Assembly (NCBI RefSeq): GCF_030369675.1
Contig: NZ_CP128477.1
Coordinates: 2,832,001 to 2,896,000 of the forward strand
Length of the DNA: 64,000 nucleotides
From: Peteryoungia algae
Lineage (GTDB): Bacteria; Pseudomonadota; Alphaproteobacteria; Rhizobiales; Rhizobiaceae
Direction: 5' to 3'
Shown here: one piece after another, positions 35,949 to 46,062 of the stretch
Layout: each line of letters begins with the position of its first letter
How positions within the stretch are numbered: position 1 is the first letter of the stretch
Position numbers and translations under genes: made by a program
Notes under the pieces: model-generated
Seen by the model: the letters and a program-made list of their open reading frames with translations, nothing else
The model's database searches: none
Told to the model about the DNA's origin: nothing

Positions 35949-36269
35949 GTTTTTCCTCCTCGTGTCTCTCCCGGACACGGGGGCATGGTGTGAGTTTTGT
36001 GTGACATGTGCAACCGTCTAGAAGGTCGCAATCGAAAATTATGTGTACCGCATTGCAGCATCAAACCGCCTGTAAATCCTGGGTTCATCTTCAATGCCTC
36101 ATGCAATAAAACCACCCGCGAGGGTGTGAGCCTCGACCATGGACTTTCCCTTGGCCGAGGCTATGCTCATGGAAGCCTGAAGCCGCCCAGGGACAGAGCT
36201 CTAGCGGTTTGGCATGCTGTCAAAAACAAGACCGGCTCGCCCGGACGCGTGGAACTTGGAGAGATGAAG
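35949..36269. other. Intergenic region between coxS and the lipoprotein gene
   Basis: A 321-bp region serving divergent genes. It contains an imperfect 10-11-bp hairpin at 36129-36162 (AGCCTCG 36129-36135 with CGAGGCT 36156-36162, extended by CCA/TGG across one mismatch). I see no gene in it; open frames lack ribosome-binding sites and protein-like composition. Confidence 0.5.
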
Positions 36270-36533
36270 ATGAAAAAAGCTCTTGTGCTGATGCTTGTCG
36301 GCCTTTCGGTCGCAGGCTGCACCCAGACAGAACGCGGCGCAGGTATCGGCGCCGCCTCCGGCGCGATCATCGGTGGCATAGCCACAGGCAACGTCCGCGG
36401 CGCAGCAGTCGGTGCCGCTATCGGCGGCGTTGCGGGCGCCGTGATCGGCCGCGTGTCGGAACAGCCTGGTCAGTGCTACTACCGCGACCGCTACGGCAAC
36501 CGCTACATCGACGCTTGCCCGCGTAGCTACTGA
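36270..36533 (+). CDS. Glycine-zipper lipoprotein, 87 aa
   Basis: An 87-residue envelope lipoprotein. The signal peptide ends in a lipobox (LVGLSVAGC). The mature part has a glycine-zipper stretch (GAGIGAASGAIIGGIATG, then GAAVGAAIGGVAGAVIG) typical of outer-membrane 17-kDa-antigen-like proteins, and a C-terminal YYRDRYGNRYIDACP. The ATG at 36270 has GGAG 8 nt upstream; an ATG at 36264 would add two residues. A terminator follows, so it is monocistronic. Function unknown. Confidence 0.83.
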   Translation: MKKALVLMLVGLSVAGCTQTERGAGIGAASGAIIGGIATGNVRGAAVGAAIGGVAGAVIGRVSEQPGQCYYRDRYGNRYIDACPRSY

Positions 36534-36565
36534 TCTCGGCTTGATCAGACCTGTGAGAACTAAGG

Positions 36566-36592
36566 CGGGGCTGCAACACTCCCCGTCTTTTT
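36566..36592 (+). terminator. Intrinsic terminator after the glycine-zipper lipoprotein gene
   Basis: CGGGG 36566-36570 and CCCCG 36581-36585, followed by TCTTTTT. Confidence 0.65.
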
Positions 36593-36700
36593 ACGTAAAC
36601 AAGCAAAAAAATGTATGCGTTTTCACGCAAATACGCCTAAGTTGTCGACTGGGCGGGGAGTGCATGAGAGATCGCGACGAAAGCGAAATGCCAAGACCGA

Positions 36701-38629
36701 GTGGGGGTATGGGGTATATTGCCGAAGTTTAGTCATGCGTTCCGGCTCGGACTTGCCCTGACCGTCGCAATCACATCGTCCATCGGGATCACCGCACAGG
36801 CCCAGGCCTTCGAGATATTCGGCATTCGCCTTTTCGGCGAAGCCGAAGTCGATCGCGACATTATCGATCCCGTTGATTATGCCATCACGCTTGATACAGG
36901 TGATGCCGACCGCGCGCTCAGGAAGTCGCTGGAGCGCACCTCTCTCCTGGTGGCCGACGAGGAGCAACCCGTTTCCGGCGATCTCGGCCTCGTCATCAAG
37001 GCACGCGACGACCGCGACCGGCTGATTGCCACACTCTACGAAAACGCGCTCTATGGCGGCGTCGTCACCGTTACGATCGACGGCAGGGACATCGACAGCC
37101 TGCCGCCCAATCCCACATTCGACCGTTCGCGTCCCGTACCTGTCTCGATTGCGATCCAGCCGGGGCAACCGTTTACGCTGGGCGAGGTGAAGCTGGAGGG
37201 TGATGCCGCCCGTCTCGACCCCGCCGAGTTCGATCTCGTGCGCGGGCAGAAGGCCGGATCGCTGACGATTCTGAAGGCGGCTGACGCAATCGCGTTGCAA
37301 CTGAAGGAAGAGGGACGCCCTCTGACGGAAGTGACGCGTCGCGACGTGATTGCCGACCACAAGACGCAGACGGTCGACCTGACGATCGCGGTCGAGGCAG
37401 GCCCGGTCGCCCCTCTTGGCGCAGTCACCGTCAAGGGTGCGCGCGCCGTGGATTCGAACTTCATCGCATATTATTCGCGCCTGAGGCCCGGCCAGACCTA
37501 CTCCCCCGAACAACTGCGCAAGGCCGGAGAAAGACTACGCACGCTTGGCGTTTTCTCTTCGGTCACAGTCAACGAAGCTGAGGGGCTCGAAGCGGACGGA
37601 TCGCTCCCGGTGGGCATCGTCGTCTCGGAGGGCAAGCACCGCTATTTCGGCATCGGTGCCAGCTACTCATCGGTCGATGGCGGCGGCATCGAGGGCTATT
37701 GGGGTCACCGCAATCTTTTCGGTCAGGCGGAATCGATCAGGATAGAAGGGGCGGTGCGCGGGCTCGGCGAACTCGAGAACATCTCCGATGTCTCTTCGCT
37801 CGATTACACGGCCGGCATCACCTTCATCAAGCCAGGCGCCTTTGTTCCCTCCGGAACGCTCGAGGCCAGCATCAAGGGCAGCACGCTGGAGACCGACTAT
37901 TACGATGCAGCCACAATTACGGGCAAGGTGTCCTATGCCTACGAACTGACCGATGTCGATACCGTCAGCGCCGGCGTTTCACTGGCCTATGACAGCATCG
38001 ACGACGCCTTTGGCGACGGCAACGAATACCTGACCTTCGGCGTGCCGATCGGCTATGTCAGAGACACCCGCGACAACCGGCTGAATGCGACCGAGGGCTA
38101 TTACGGCACGGCGACGCTGACACCGAGCTACGATTTCTTCGGCCAGACCTTCTTCACGTCGTTCGAAGGCTCGATCTCTGCCTATCTCGGCTTCGGGGAA
38201 GAGGATCGGTTCGTGCTCGCCGGCCGCCTGAGCGGCGGCACCCTGGTCGGTGGGGGAGATCTGTCCGCAATCCCGGCGACCCGGCGATTCTTCTCCGGCG
38301 GTGGCGGTTCGGTGCGAGGCTATTCCTTCCAGGAAATCACGCCCTACAATGCCGCGGACGAGGGCACCGGCGGTCGCTCTTATCTGACGGCAAATCTGGA
38401 AGCCCGCATCAATGTGACGGACACGATCGGAATCGTGCCCTTTCTCGACATTGGCACCGTGACGGACAACACTGTGCCCGATTTCTCTGACATCAAGATG
38501 GGCGCAGGCGTCGGGCTGCGCTACATGACACCATTCGGCCCCTTGCGGCTGGATGTGGCAGTGCCGCTGGATGCTTACGACGGTGGCAGCCGTTATGCCA
38601 TCTATGCCGGCATCGGTCAGAGTTTCTGA
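36701..38629 (+). CDS. tamA: TamA, Omp85-family outer-membrane assembly protein
   Basis: A 642-residue protein with a signal peptide (LGLALTVAITSSIGITAQAQ), POTRA domains in the first ~300 residues (e.g. PFTLGEVKLEGDA, PLGAVTVKGARAVDSN), and a C-terminal 16-strand barrel with the Omp85 signatures RRFFSGGGGSVRGY and RLDVAVPLD, ending in a terminal Phe. TamA works with TamB in inserting outer-membrane proteins or moving lipids across the envelope. The GTG at 36701 is used; a TTG at 36719 would also give a good signal peptide. tamB starts 26 bp downstream. Confidence 0.92.
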   Translation: MGVWGILPKFSHAFRLGLALTVAITSSIGITAQAQAFEIFGIRLFGEAEVDRDIIDPVDYAITLDTGDADRALRKSLERTSLLVADEEQPVSGDLGLVIKARDDRDRLIATLYENALYGGVVTVTIDGRDIDSLPPNPTFDRSRPVPVSIAIQPGQPFTLGEVKLEGDAARLDPAEFDLVRGQKAGSLTILKAADAIALQLKEEGRPLTEVTRRDVIADHKTQTVDLTIAVEAGPVAPLGAVTVKGARAVDSNFIAYYSRLRPGQTYSPEQLRKAGERLRTLGVFSSVTVNEAEGLEADGSLPVGIVVSEGKHRYFGIGASYSSVDGGGIEGYWGHRNLFGQAESIRIEGAVRGLGELENISDVSSLDYTAGITFIKPGAFVPSGTLEASIKGSTLETDYYDAATITGKVSYAYELTDVDTVSAGVSLAYDSIDDAFGDGNEYLTFGVPIGYVRDTRDNRLNATEGYYGTATLTPSYDFFGQTFFTSFEGSISAYLGFGEEDRFVLAGRLSGGTLVGGGDLSAIPATRRFFSGGGGSVRGYSFQEITPYNAADEGTGGRSYLTANLEARINVTDTIGIVPFLDIGTVTDNTVPDFSDIKMGAGVGLRYMTPFGPLRLDVAVPLDAYDGGSRYAIYAGIGQSF

Positions 38630-38655
38630 CCGAGCAAGACAGGACAATTGAAAAC

Positions 38656-41600
38656 ATGATCTGGTTGAAGCGCATCCTCACCTGGACGCTCCGTCTCCTG
38701 GGCGGTCTTGTGGCCGTATCGATTGCGCTTTTTGTCGTGGTGATCCTGGTCGGCGGCTTTTCGCGCACCGGCAGCCAGTTCCTCGCCGACCGGATTGCCG
38801 CACTTGTCTCCACCGACAATCGCCAGATCACCTTGAGCGGAACCGGGCCCTTGCTCAGCAGCGAGTTCTTCGTGGAACGCATCACGGTCTCCGACGCCCA
38901 GGGGGTCTATGCCTCGATCGAGGATCTCGCACTCGACTGGACGCCGCGGGATCTGATCCGCAAACGCTTCACGGCCGAGCGCATATCCGCGCGTCAGGTG
39001 ACGGTCAGCCGCCCGCCTCTGCAGTCTACGGAACCGGAGCCGGAAACGGACGAACCTTTCTCGCTCCCGGTCGAAATCGACATTGCCACCATCAACCTGC
39101 CCTCGATCAATATCGGCGCTGCACTCGCGGAGCGCGACTTCGCGCTATCGGCCCAGGGGTCGCTACAGATTGTCGGCGACACGATCGGCAGCCGGTTGAC
39201 CGCGACCCGTCTGGATGAGCCGGGCAACAATGCTGTCATCGACCTGCTCTACGCGCCGAACGACAACCAGCTGCGCGTCAATCTGGACTACCAGGAACCG
39301 GCCGCCGGCCTGCTCGGCCAGCAGTTGCAACTGCCCGGTCAGCCGCCACTCGCGATCGAGATCGATGGCGACGGCCCGCTCGACAACTGGGCGGGCGAGG
39401 TCACCGCATCGCTGGACGGTGAACGAACCATCACGATCGACGCCACCCATCAGCTCGAGGCGAATGGGACCCGAACCGTAACGGCGGCGGGCGGTGGCTT
39501 CTTTTCTCGCCTGATGCCACCGGCACTGCGCGACATCTTTGCCGGCGAAACCGCGATCGATGTGGCAGCGGCACTGGGGGCGGATGGATCGGTCGTGATC
39601 GAAAAAGGTCGCTTCGAAACAGCCTCTGCCGAAGTGGTGGCGGCTGGACGCTATGATCCGAATGGCGACAACGACATTCGTCTCATGGCGCGGGCAACGG
39701 GCGAGCCCGTTAGCATCACCGCGGAATCGGCCGAGTTTACCGGCGGCTTGAAGCTGAGGAGCCTCGACCTCGCCTTGAGCGGCGAGGCCCCGGCTACCGC
39801 ACTGTCACTGCACGCCGATCTGGCTGAGCTGACCGTTCCGCAGGGCACACTGTCGAACGTCATGCTGGACGCAGACAGTGAAAGTTTCGACATCGCCAAC
39901 CGTGAGGGCCCTGTCAACATCAGCATGTCCGTGCAGGGCACGGATATCCGCGACGCCGAGATCCGACCTTATATCCGCGGACCGCTGGCGCTGACCGCCC
40001 CCCTCACCCTTTCAAGCGAGGCGATCACCTTCGACGAACTGGCCTTCGACAGCGATGGCCTCGACCTGCAGGGCTCCGGACGCTACGCACTCGACACGAA
40101 CGGCTTTTCGGGCCGTCTCGCGGTACAAGCTGCACCGGATCTCTTGCCGCCCGCCCTGGCTGATCGTCTGCAGGGACCGGTAGACCTGTCCGCCCGCGTT
40201 GATTTCGTCGCGCCACGCGCCGTCGCCCTCAGGGAGATCGTGCTGTCCACCGATATCGCCCAGGCGGAAGGATCGCTGTCTATTGACCAGGACGGCATTC
40301 TGGCCACCGATTTGACCGGCCAGCTTCGCGATATCGGACTTTTTGTCGAGCGGATTCGGGCACCCGCGTCCTTCAACCTCTCGGCCTCCGGTCCCCTGGA
40401 CGCCGTGGAGGCGACCGTCAATCTCGCAGTCGAGCAGGGTGAAGCAGCGGGCTATCGGATCGAGGATCTCGCGCTCCAGCTCGAAGGCGTGGCCAACCGG
40501 GTTGCGCCGAGCGGAAATCTGACGGTCACCGGCCAGATCGACGGCAAACCGCTTGAGGCCAAGGCACGGGTCGTGAGCACGGACGGGCAGACGAAGGTCG
40601 ATGCTCTCGACCTCGCAATCGGACCAAACCGCCTGACAGGCGCACTCGATCTCGGGCAGGATCTGCTGCCAAGCGGCGATGTGTCATTCGACTTCCCCGA
40701 CATCAGCCTGCTTGCCGCACTCGCCGGCCAGAACGTGGGCGGAGACCTCAAGGGAGAGGTCGCGATCCGATCCCAGAAAGGGCAGATCGCAGCCGATATC
40801 GAGGCGACCGGCACAACGATCACGCAGGGCGATCTCGTCATCGCCGAACCGCGCATCGACCTGACAGTCACCGACATGGCGGCCCTCGCCGCCAAGGGCA
40901 CCATAAGTGCAGACGGCGTCGCCTCCGGTGCGAACAGGCTGGACAGCTTGGCGCTCGAATTCACGCGCTCCGGCTCCGACACCGATTTCGATCTTTCCGG
41001 ACGATACGACAACGCGCCTGTGGTTCTGCGCGGGGCTCTGAGCCAGGGCGGCGAGGAACTCTTGGTCGCCGTCGAAGAACTGCGCGCCGCGCCCCGCGGC
41101 ATTGCGCTGGCGCTAGCCTCTCCGACATCCATCCGGATTGTCGATGGTGCCGTTTCCATTGCCGAGACGGTCATCACTGCCGGTTCCGGGCGGCTCGCAC
41201 TCTCCGGCACAATTGGTGACACGCTCGATCTCTCCGTGGATATAAGGGCACTTCCGGCTTCGCTCGCAGCTGCCCTGGCGCCGGAGATCGCGCCGGAAGG
41301 CACCATTTCGGGAACTGTTGAAGTCGGTGGCGTGCCGTCGGCGCCGGTCGCAGATTACCGCCTCGACTGGCAGGGCGCAGCGATAGCGCAGACGCGCGGT
41401 GCCGGTCTCGTGCCATTCGGCATCACCGCAAACGGACGGTTCGAGAACCAGAGCCTTACCCTCGACAGCCGGATCAACGGCGGCGGCATCGGGCTCACGG
41501 CAGGCGGCAATGTCTCCCTGCAGAATGGACCGGGGCTCGATATCAGGATCCAGGGCGATGTCCCTCTGTCTGCCGCCAATGGCCAGCTCGGAGCCCAGGG

Positions 41601-42819
41601 CTTCGTCGCCGAAGGCAATGCGACTGTGAACCTGACGATCGGCGGCACCGGCTCTGCACCGAGCATCACCGGCACGGTCTCGACCAGTGGCGCCCGCGTC
41701 ATCGACGTCCGGCGCAATCTTGCGATCGAACAGATCGCAACGACGGTGAACCTGACAGGCACGCGCGCCGAGATCGGCAGTCTGACCGGCAATCTCGCCG
41801 CGGGCGGCCGTGTCTCTGCTCGCGGCTTCATCGACATCACGGCGCCAGGCCTGCCGGCTGATCTGACCATCGATCTCGACCAGGCCGTCTATGTCGACGG
41901 AACGACCGTCGCGAGCACGGCCGACGGCCAGCTGACCCTCACCGGACAACTGCTGAACGGACCAAGGCTCGCCGGCAGCATCAACCTTTCGCGCACCTCG
42001 ATCACGCTCTCTGAAAGCCAGCCCGCGAGCTTGCGCGAGCTGGACATCGTGCATCTGCATGCTCCCCCGGCCATCCTGCGACAACAGGGTGAGCAAAATC
42101 CGGCGGAAGGTCGCAGCTCCAGCGCACCGATCGTGCTTGATCTGACGATTTCATCACCCACTCAGACTTTTGTGCGCGGACGTGGGATCGACGCAGAGCT
42201 GGGCGGCACGATCAGGCTGACAGGTACCGCTGCAGCCCCCGCGGTGTCCGGAGCCTTTGATCTCCGACGCGGCCGCATGCAGATCCTGACGAAGCGCCTC
42301 GACATCACGCGGGCGACCATCACCTTCGGGGGCGACCTCGTGCCCTTGCTCGATCTCGAAGCGACCACGACCTCGGGCGATGCCACGATTGTCATTCTCC
42401 TGACCGGGCTTGCGAGCAATCCGCAGGTCAGCTTCAGTTCGACGCCTTCCCTTCCGCAGGACGAAATCCTAGCGCAGCTGATTTTCGGCCAGTCGCTGTC
42501 GCGGCTCTCGCCGCTGCAGATCGCACAGCTTGCCGATGCCGCAGCGCAACTCGCCGGCGGGAGCGGCAGCTCGCTGTTCCAGTCGCTGCGCAGCACGCTC
42601 GGCGTCGACGATCTCGACATCTCCACCGACGAAACAGGCGGCACCAGCATCAGCGCCGGAAAATACCTCAACGACCGCACCTATATCGAGCTGGAACAGA
42701 GCGGCAGCGGTGGGGCGAAGGCGGTGATCAATCTCGACATCGGCCGCGGCGTGAAGCTGAAGGGTGAAGCCGGTGGCGCGGGTGCCGGAGGCGGCATCTT
42801 CTACGAGAATGAATACTGA
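38656..42819 (+). CDS. tamB: TamB, translocation and assembly module (DUF490)
   Basis: A 1387-residue AsmA-like periplasm-spanning protein. One N-terminal membrane helix (LLGGLVAVSIALFVVVILVG) anchors it in the inner membrane. The long middle is repetitive beta structure (beta-taco groove), with recurring short strands such as LDLQGSGRYAL. The C-terminal DUF490/TamB domain (last ~350 residues) contains RGRMQILTKRLDITRATITF, PSLPQDEILAQLIFGQSLSR and ends in Tyr. It pairs with TamA and is also linked to phospholipid transport. Family length is normal for alphaproteobacteria. Confidence 0.93.
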   Translation: MIWLKRILTWTLRLLGGLVAVSIALFVVVILVGGFSRTGSQFLADRIAALVSTDNRQITLSGTGPLLSSEFFVERITVSDAQGVYASIEDLALDWTPRDLIRKRFTAERISARQVTVSRPPLQSTEPEPETDEPFSLPVEIDIATINLPSINIGAALAERDFALSAQGSLQIVGDTIGSRLTATRLDEPGNNAVIDLLYAPNDNQLRVNLDYQEPAAGLLGQQLQLPGQPPLAIEIDGDGPLDNWAGEVTASLDGERTITIDATHQLEANGTRTVTAAGGGFFSRLMPPALRDIFAGETAIDVAAALGADGSVVIEKGRFETASAEVVAAGRYDPNGDNDIRLMARATGEPVSITAESAEFTGGLKLRSLDLALSGEAPATALSLHADLAELTVPQGTLSNVMLDADSESFDIANREGPVNISMSVQGTDIRDAEIRPYIRGPLALTAPLTLSSEAITFDELAFDSDGLDLQGSGRYALDTNGFSGRLAVQAAPDLLPPALADRLQGPVDLSARVDFVAPRAVALREIVLSTDIAQAEGSLSIDQDGILATDLTGQLRDIGLFVERIRAPASFNLSASGPLDAVEATVNLAVEQGEAAGYRIEDLALQLEGVANRVAPSGNLTVTGQIDGKPLEAKARVVSTDGQTKVDALDLAIGPNRLTGALDLGQDLLPSGDVSFDFPDISLLAALAGQNVGGDLKGEVAIRSQKGQIAADIEATGTTITQGDLVIAEPRIDLTVTDMAALAAKGTISADGVASGANRLDSLALEFTRSGSDTDFDLSGRYDNAPVVLRGALSQGGEELLVAVEELRAAPRGIALALASPTSIRIVDGAVSIAETVITAGSGRLALSGTIGDTLDLSVDIRALPASLAAALAPEIAPEGTISGTVEVGGVPSAPVADYRLDWQGAAIAQTRGAGLVPFGITANGRFENQSLTLDSRINGGGIGLTAGGNVSLQNGPGLDIRIQGDVPLSAANGQLGAQGFVAEGNATVNLTIGGTGSAPSITGTVSTSGARVIDVRRNLAIEQIATTVNLTGTRAEIGSLTGNLAAGGRVSARGFIDITAPGLPADLTIDLDQAVYVDGTTVASTADGQLTLTGQLLNGPRLAGSINLSRTSITLSESQPASLRELDIVHLHAPPAILRQQGEQNPAEGRSSSAPIVLDLTISSPTQTFVRGRGIDAELGGTIRLTGTAAAPAVSGAFDLRRGRMQILTKRLDITRATITFGGDLVPLLDLEATTTSGDATIVILLTGLASNPQVSFSSTPSLPQDEILAQLIFGQSLSRLSPLQIAQLADAAAQLAGGSGSSLFQSLRSTLGVDDLDISTDETGGTSISAGKYLNDRTYIELEQSGSGGAKAVINLDIGRGVKLKGEAGGAGAGGGIFYENEY

Positions 42820-42852
42820 CGAGCCTCCGGGGCGCAGCGGCGCAAGGCTCTG

Positions 42853-43278
42853 TCAGCCGATCTTGCTCGTTTTCAGCAGAATGCTCGATTCCGTCAGGTT
42901 GATACCCTCGATCAGACGGATCCGTCGCAGGGCCTCGTCGAAACCTGCAAGGTCACGCGCTTCGAGTTCGGCGATGAAATCCCATCGCCCGTTGGTGCTG
43001 TGAAGCGCCTTGACCTGCGGCATTCCGCGCAGCTGATGTGCCACCCGGTCCGCAAACTTGCCAACGACCTCGATCATGACGATCGCCCGAACGCCGCTCG
43101 ACTGGATTTCGCTGCCCGTCAGAATGGTAAAGGCGGCGATCGTACCATTGGCGACCAATCTCTCGATCCGCGCCGAGATGGTCGCGCGGGACGCACCTGT
43201 CATCGCCGCGAGTGACGCAACCGGCAGACGAGCATTCTGGCGCAAGGCACCGAGGATTTCGCGATCTAGATCATCCAT
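42853..43278 (-). CDS. Lrp/AsnC family transcriptional regulator
   Basis: A 141-residue regulator with an N-terminal winged HTH (MDDLDREILGALRQNARLPV, AAMTGASRATISARIERLVA) and a RAM/ligand domain (AIVMIEVVGKFADRVAHQLR, GRWDFIAELEARDLAGFDEA). Lrp-type proteins sense amino acids. It is divergent from arginase with a 124-bp shared region, which strongly suggests control of arginine catabolism, as known for Lrp-like regulators of arginase in Agrobacterium. Confidence 0.92.
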   Translation of the reverse strand: MDDLDREILGALRQNARLPVASLAAMTGASRATISARIERLVANGTIAAFTILTGSEIQSSGVRAIVMIEVVGKFADRVAHQLRGMPQVKALHSTNGRWDFIAELEARDLAGFDEALRRIRLIEGINLTESSILLKTSKIG

Positions 43279-43402
43279 GTGTCAAAACGTCATACGGTGG
43301 TTGCGATATGCATAAACTATCGCGCTTTATGGCGAAGTTCCATCTTTTTGCCAACAAGGCAATGACCGATGATACGCTAGAACATCCAGGAAAGGTTACC
43401 CC

Positions 43403-44338
43403 ATGCAGGCCGAGACAAAAACCGTGACCCTTATCGGCGTTCCCCTGGAGGAAGGCTCCGGGCGGGGTGGCTGCGCCATGGGCCCTGCCGCCTACAGGAT
43501 CGCGGGCATTGCCTCGGCGCTGAGCGAGCTTGGTTATTCCGTAGAGGACCGTGGAGACCTGCGCCCTGCCCCCGCGGCCGATCTGCCGGAAAAGGCAGAG
43601 GCCAAGCACCTGCCGATCGTGGGCGCCTTCACCCGCGCGATCGAAGCCGCAACCTATACGGCCGCCAGCAATGGCACGGTCCCGATCCTGCTCGGCGGCG
43701 ATCACAGCCTCTCCATGGGCAGCGTATCCGGCATGGCCCGCTTTGCGGCCGACATGAAGCGGCCACTCTATGTCCTGTGGCTGGATGCCCATTCGGACTT
43801 CAATGCCCCGGAAACCTCTCCCTCGGGCAATATCCACGGCATGCCGGTCGCCTTCTTCTGCGGCAAGGCGGAACTTGCCCCGATTCTGCCAGCCGATCGC
43901 CCCTTCGTCGATCCGAAACACGTCTATCAGATCGGCATTCGCTCCGTGGACGAGGAGGAGCGCCGGATGATCCGGGAGAACGCGGTGAACGTCTTCGACA
44001 TGCGGGCTGTGGATGAAGAAGGCATGGGCAGCATCGTCAAGCGCATCCTCAACGATGTCCGCAAAGCCAATGCGCTTTTGCATGTGAGCCTCGATGTCGA
44101 CTTCCTTGATCCTGATGTGGCACCGGGCGTCGGCACAACGGTACCGGGGGGAGCGACCTTCCGTGAGGCGCATCTCATCATGGAACTGCTGCATGATAGC
44201 GGCCTCGTTTCCTCCCTCGACCTCGTCGAGCTCAACCCCTTCCTGGACGATCGCGGCCGCAGCGCCCGCGTCATGGTGGAACTGGCAGCCAGCCTCTTTG
44301 GTCGGCGCATTCTCGATCGTCCGACACGCGGCGGATGA
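43403..44338 (+). CDS. rocF: Arginase
   Basis: A 311-residue ureohydrolase splitting L-arginine into ornithine and urea at a binuclear Mn2+ centre. Metal-binding signatures are LLGGDHSLSMG (His), LWLDAHSDFN (two Asp, one His) and HVSLDVDFLDPDVAPGVGT (two Asp). The N-terminal LIGVPLEEGSGRGGCAMGP is typical of arginases rather than agmatinases. The adjacent divergent Lrp-type gene is the likely regulator. Confidence 0.95.
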   Translation: MQAETKTVTLIGVPLEEGSGRGGCAMGPAAYRIAGIASALSELGYSVEDRGDLRPAPAADLPEKAEAKHLPIVGAFTRAIEAATYTAASNGTVPILLGGDHSLSMGSVSGMARFAADMKRPLYVLWLDAHSDFNAPETSPSGNIHGMPVAFFCGKAELAPILPADRPFVDPKHVYQIGIRSVDEEERRMIRENAVNVFDMRAVDEEGMGSIVKRILNDVRKANALLHVSLDVDFLDPDVAPGVGTTVPGGATFREAHLIMELLHDSGLVSSLDLVELNPFLDDRGRSARVMVELAASLFGRRILDRPTRGG

Positions 44339-44543
44339 GCCCGGATCCTTCGCCGAGCAAAGCCATCGACACCGGCCGAAACCCGATGCTTGATTTAGAA
44401 TTGGGAAACACTCTTCGCATAAAGTCATGACAACGCGTCGAATTGGTCATCAACCGTTTCCAGACGCGAAGTGATGGCGAGTGTCGCTCGCGCCGCAGGT
44501 GGCGCCGCTACCGCCAAGGGACAGGAAGGTTGGAAGATTTCTA

Positions 44544-45020
44544 ATGGCAACTATCAGCTCCACCAGCTTCGGCAGTGAGACCCTCGAGATCATCGCCTTC
44601 CGGCTTCATGATCAGGAATTCTGCGTCAAGACGACAACCATCCGTGAAATCCGTGGCTGGGCACCGTCCACGCCGATCCCGCATGCGCCGGCCGATGTCA
44701 TCGGCGTCATGAACCTGCGCGGCTCAGTTATCCCGATCATCGATCTTGCCTACAAGCTGGGCATGAAAAGCACGGTTGCCAACGAGCGTTCGGCCATTGT
44801 CGTGGCCGAAGTCCACAACATGGTCATCGGCATGCTGGTCGACCGCGTCTCGGACATCCTAACCATCCCGTCGAGCCAGGTTCAGCCGGTTCCGGAAGTC
44901 TCGGCCTCCTTCGACAAGACCTTCTCGGAAGGCATCATCGCAAACGAGAACGGCATGATCTGCTTCCTGAACCTCGCCAAGATGTTCAAGGGCAGCGATC
45001 TGGAAGACCTGGCCGCCTGA
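44544..45020 (+). CDS. cheW: CheW chemotaxis coupling protein
   Basis: A 158-residue CheW-domain protein linking chemoreceptors to CheA. Segments are EIIAFRLHDQEFCVKTTTIR, HAPADVIGVMNLRGSVIPII (conserved NLRG), MVIGMLVDRVSDIL and the C-terminal MICFLNLAKMF. The ATG at 44544 gives the family length; the frame is open from 44481. It stands alone, away from any che cluster in the window, like the separate cheW genes of other rhizobia. Confidence 0.92.
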   Translation: MATISSTSFGSETLEIIAFRLHDQEFCVKTTTIREIRGWAPSTPIPHAPADVIGVMNLRGSVIPIIDLAYKLGMKSTVANERSAIVVAEVHNMVIGMLVDRVSDILTIPSSQVQPVPEVSASFDKTFSEGIIANENGMICFLNLAKMFKGSDLEDLAA

Positions 45021-45041
45021 TCAGGCAAGGACTACAGTTTC

Positions 45042-45073
45042 AAAAGGGCAGCGCTTGATGGCGCTGCCCTTTT
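45042..45073 (+). terminator. Intrinsic terminator after cheW
   Basis: AAAAGGGCAGCGC pairs with GCGCTGCCCTTTT around a TTGATG loop, a 13-bp stem. Confidence 0.88.
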
Positions 45074-45142
45074 GCGTTCCACAACCCGGTTGATCCCGGT
45101 GCCGCACTGGCCTACCAGATTCGGAAATTCGGAGGCGATACG

Positions 45143-45988
45143 ATGAAGCTGCTGCTAATTCACACGGGTGGAACGATCGGAATGGCCGAGACGCCGGAGG
45201 GGCTGGCACCCCTGAAGGGCCTCGTGGAAGAAGCCATCGCGGCACGGCTGCCCGCCGGTACGGCTTTGACCGCTGACGTTTTCGAACCCTTGCTCGATAG
45301 CGCCGATGTCGGCCGCATTCACTGGAACAGGATGCTGGAGACCGTCCGCAACCATCAGGACGCAGCGGTCATCATCACCCACGGCACCGACACCATGGCC
45401 TTTACAGGCGCTGCCTTGAGCCAGGCGCTGGCCGGCGAGAACCGCCGGGTCATCCTCTGCGGCTCGATGCTGCCGCTGGGTCACGCAGGCGATGCCGAAG
45501 CCAATCTCGACCTTGCCATCTCTGCCGCTCAAGGCCAGGAGCCTGGCGTCTTCCTTGCCTTTGCCGGGAAGCTTCTGAGCGCCGATGGCCTCGTCAAGCA
45601 TCAGAGCCACGATGCCGATGCCTTTCGCTCCCAGCCGCAGGCCATGCCCAGCCCACCAAAACGGTCCATCTTCGAGGACCGCAAACTTGCGATCCTCACG
45701 CTTTCTCCCGGCATTCCTGCGGAAGCCTTGAAGGCCATTCTCGACACGCTAGATGGCGCCGTGCTGCGGATTTTCGGGGCCGGAACGGCGATGAACGATC
45801 CGGAAATCCTTCAGGTTCTCGCGGCGGCAGTGAAAGGCGGCAAACGCCTGCGCGCCGTCAGCCAATGCGAAGCGGGTGGCCTGTCACCCGGCGCCTATGC
45901 AGCCGGTGCCGGGCTCTGGAGCGCGGGCATCGAAAACGGCGGAATGCAAACGCCGGAAGCTGCCCTCGTTCATCTCTGGCTGAACTGA
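45143..45988 (+). CDS. Asparaginase (type I/II fold)
   Basis: A 281-residue asparaginase-family enzyme hydrolysing asparagine to aspartate and ammonia. The first catalytic Thr is in LLIHTGGTIGM (T12 region) and the second triad in IITHGTDTMAFTGAALS. GSMLPLGHAGDAEANL and the C-terminal small domain follow. It is shorter than E. coli AnsA/AnsB, has no signal peptide and is probably cytoplasmic. GGAGG precedes the start. Glutaminase side activity cannot be excluded. It ends 74 bp from the convergent OFA transporter gene. Confidence 0.88.
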   Translation: MKLLLIHTGGTIGMAETPEGLAPLKGLVEEAIAARLPAGTALTADVFEPLLDSADVGRIHWNRMLETVRNHQDAAVIITHGTDTMAFTGAALSQALAGENRRVILCGSMLPLGHAGDAEANLDLAISAAQGQEPGVFLAFAGKLLSADGLVKHQSHDADAFRSQPQAMPSPPKRSIFEDRKLAILTLSPGIPAEALKAILDTLDGAVLRIFGAGTAMNDPEILQVLAAAVKGGKRLRAVSQCEAGGLSPGAYAAGAGLWSAGIENGGMQTPEAALVHLWLN

Positions 45989-46062
45989 GAAGCATTGCCT
46001 TCATGCAAAGAGGCGACCCGAAGGCCGCCTCTCGCTTGTTTCGATTTCCTGGCAGCTCCGGC

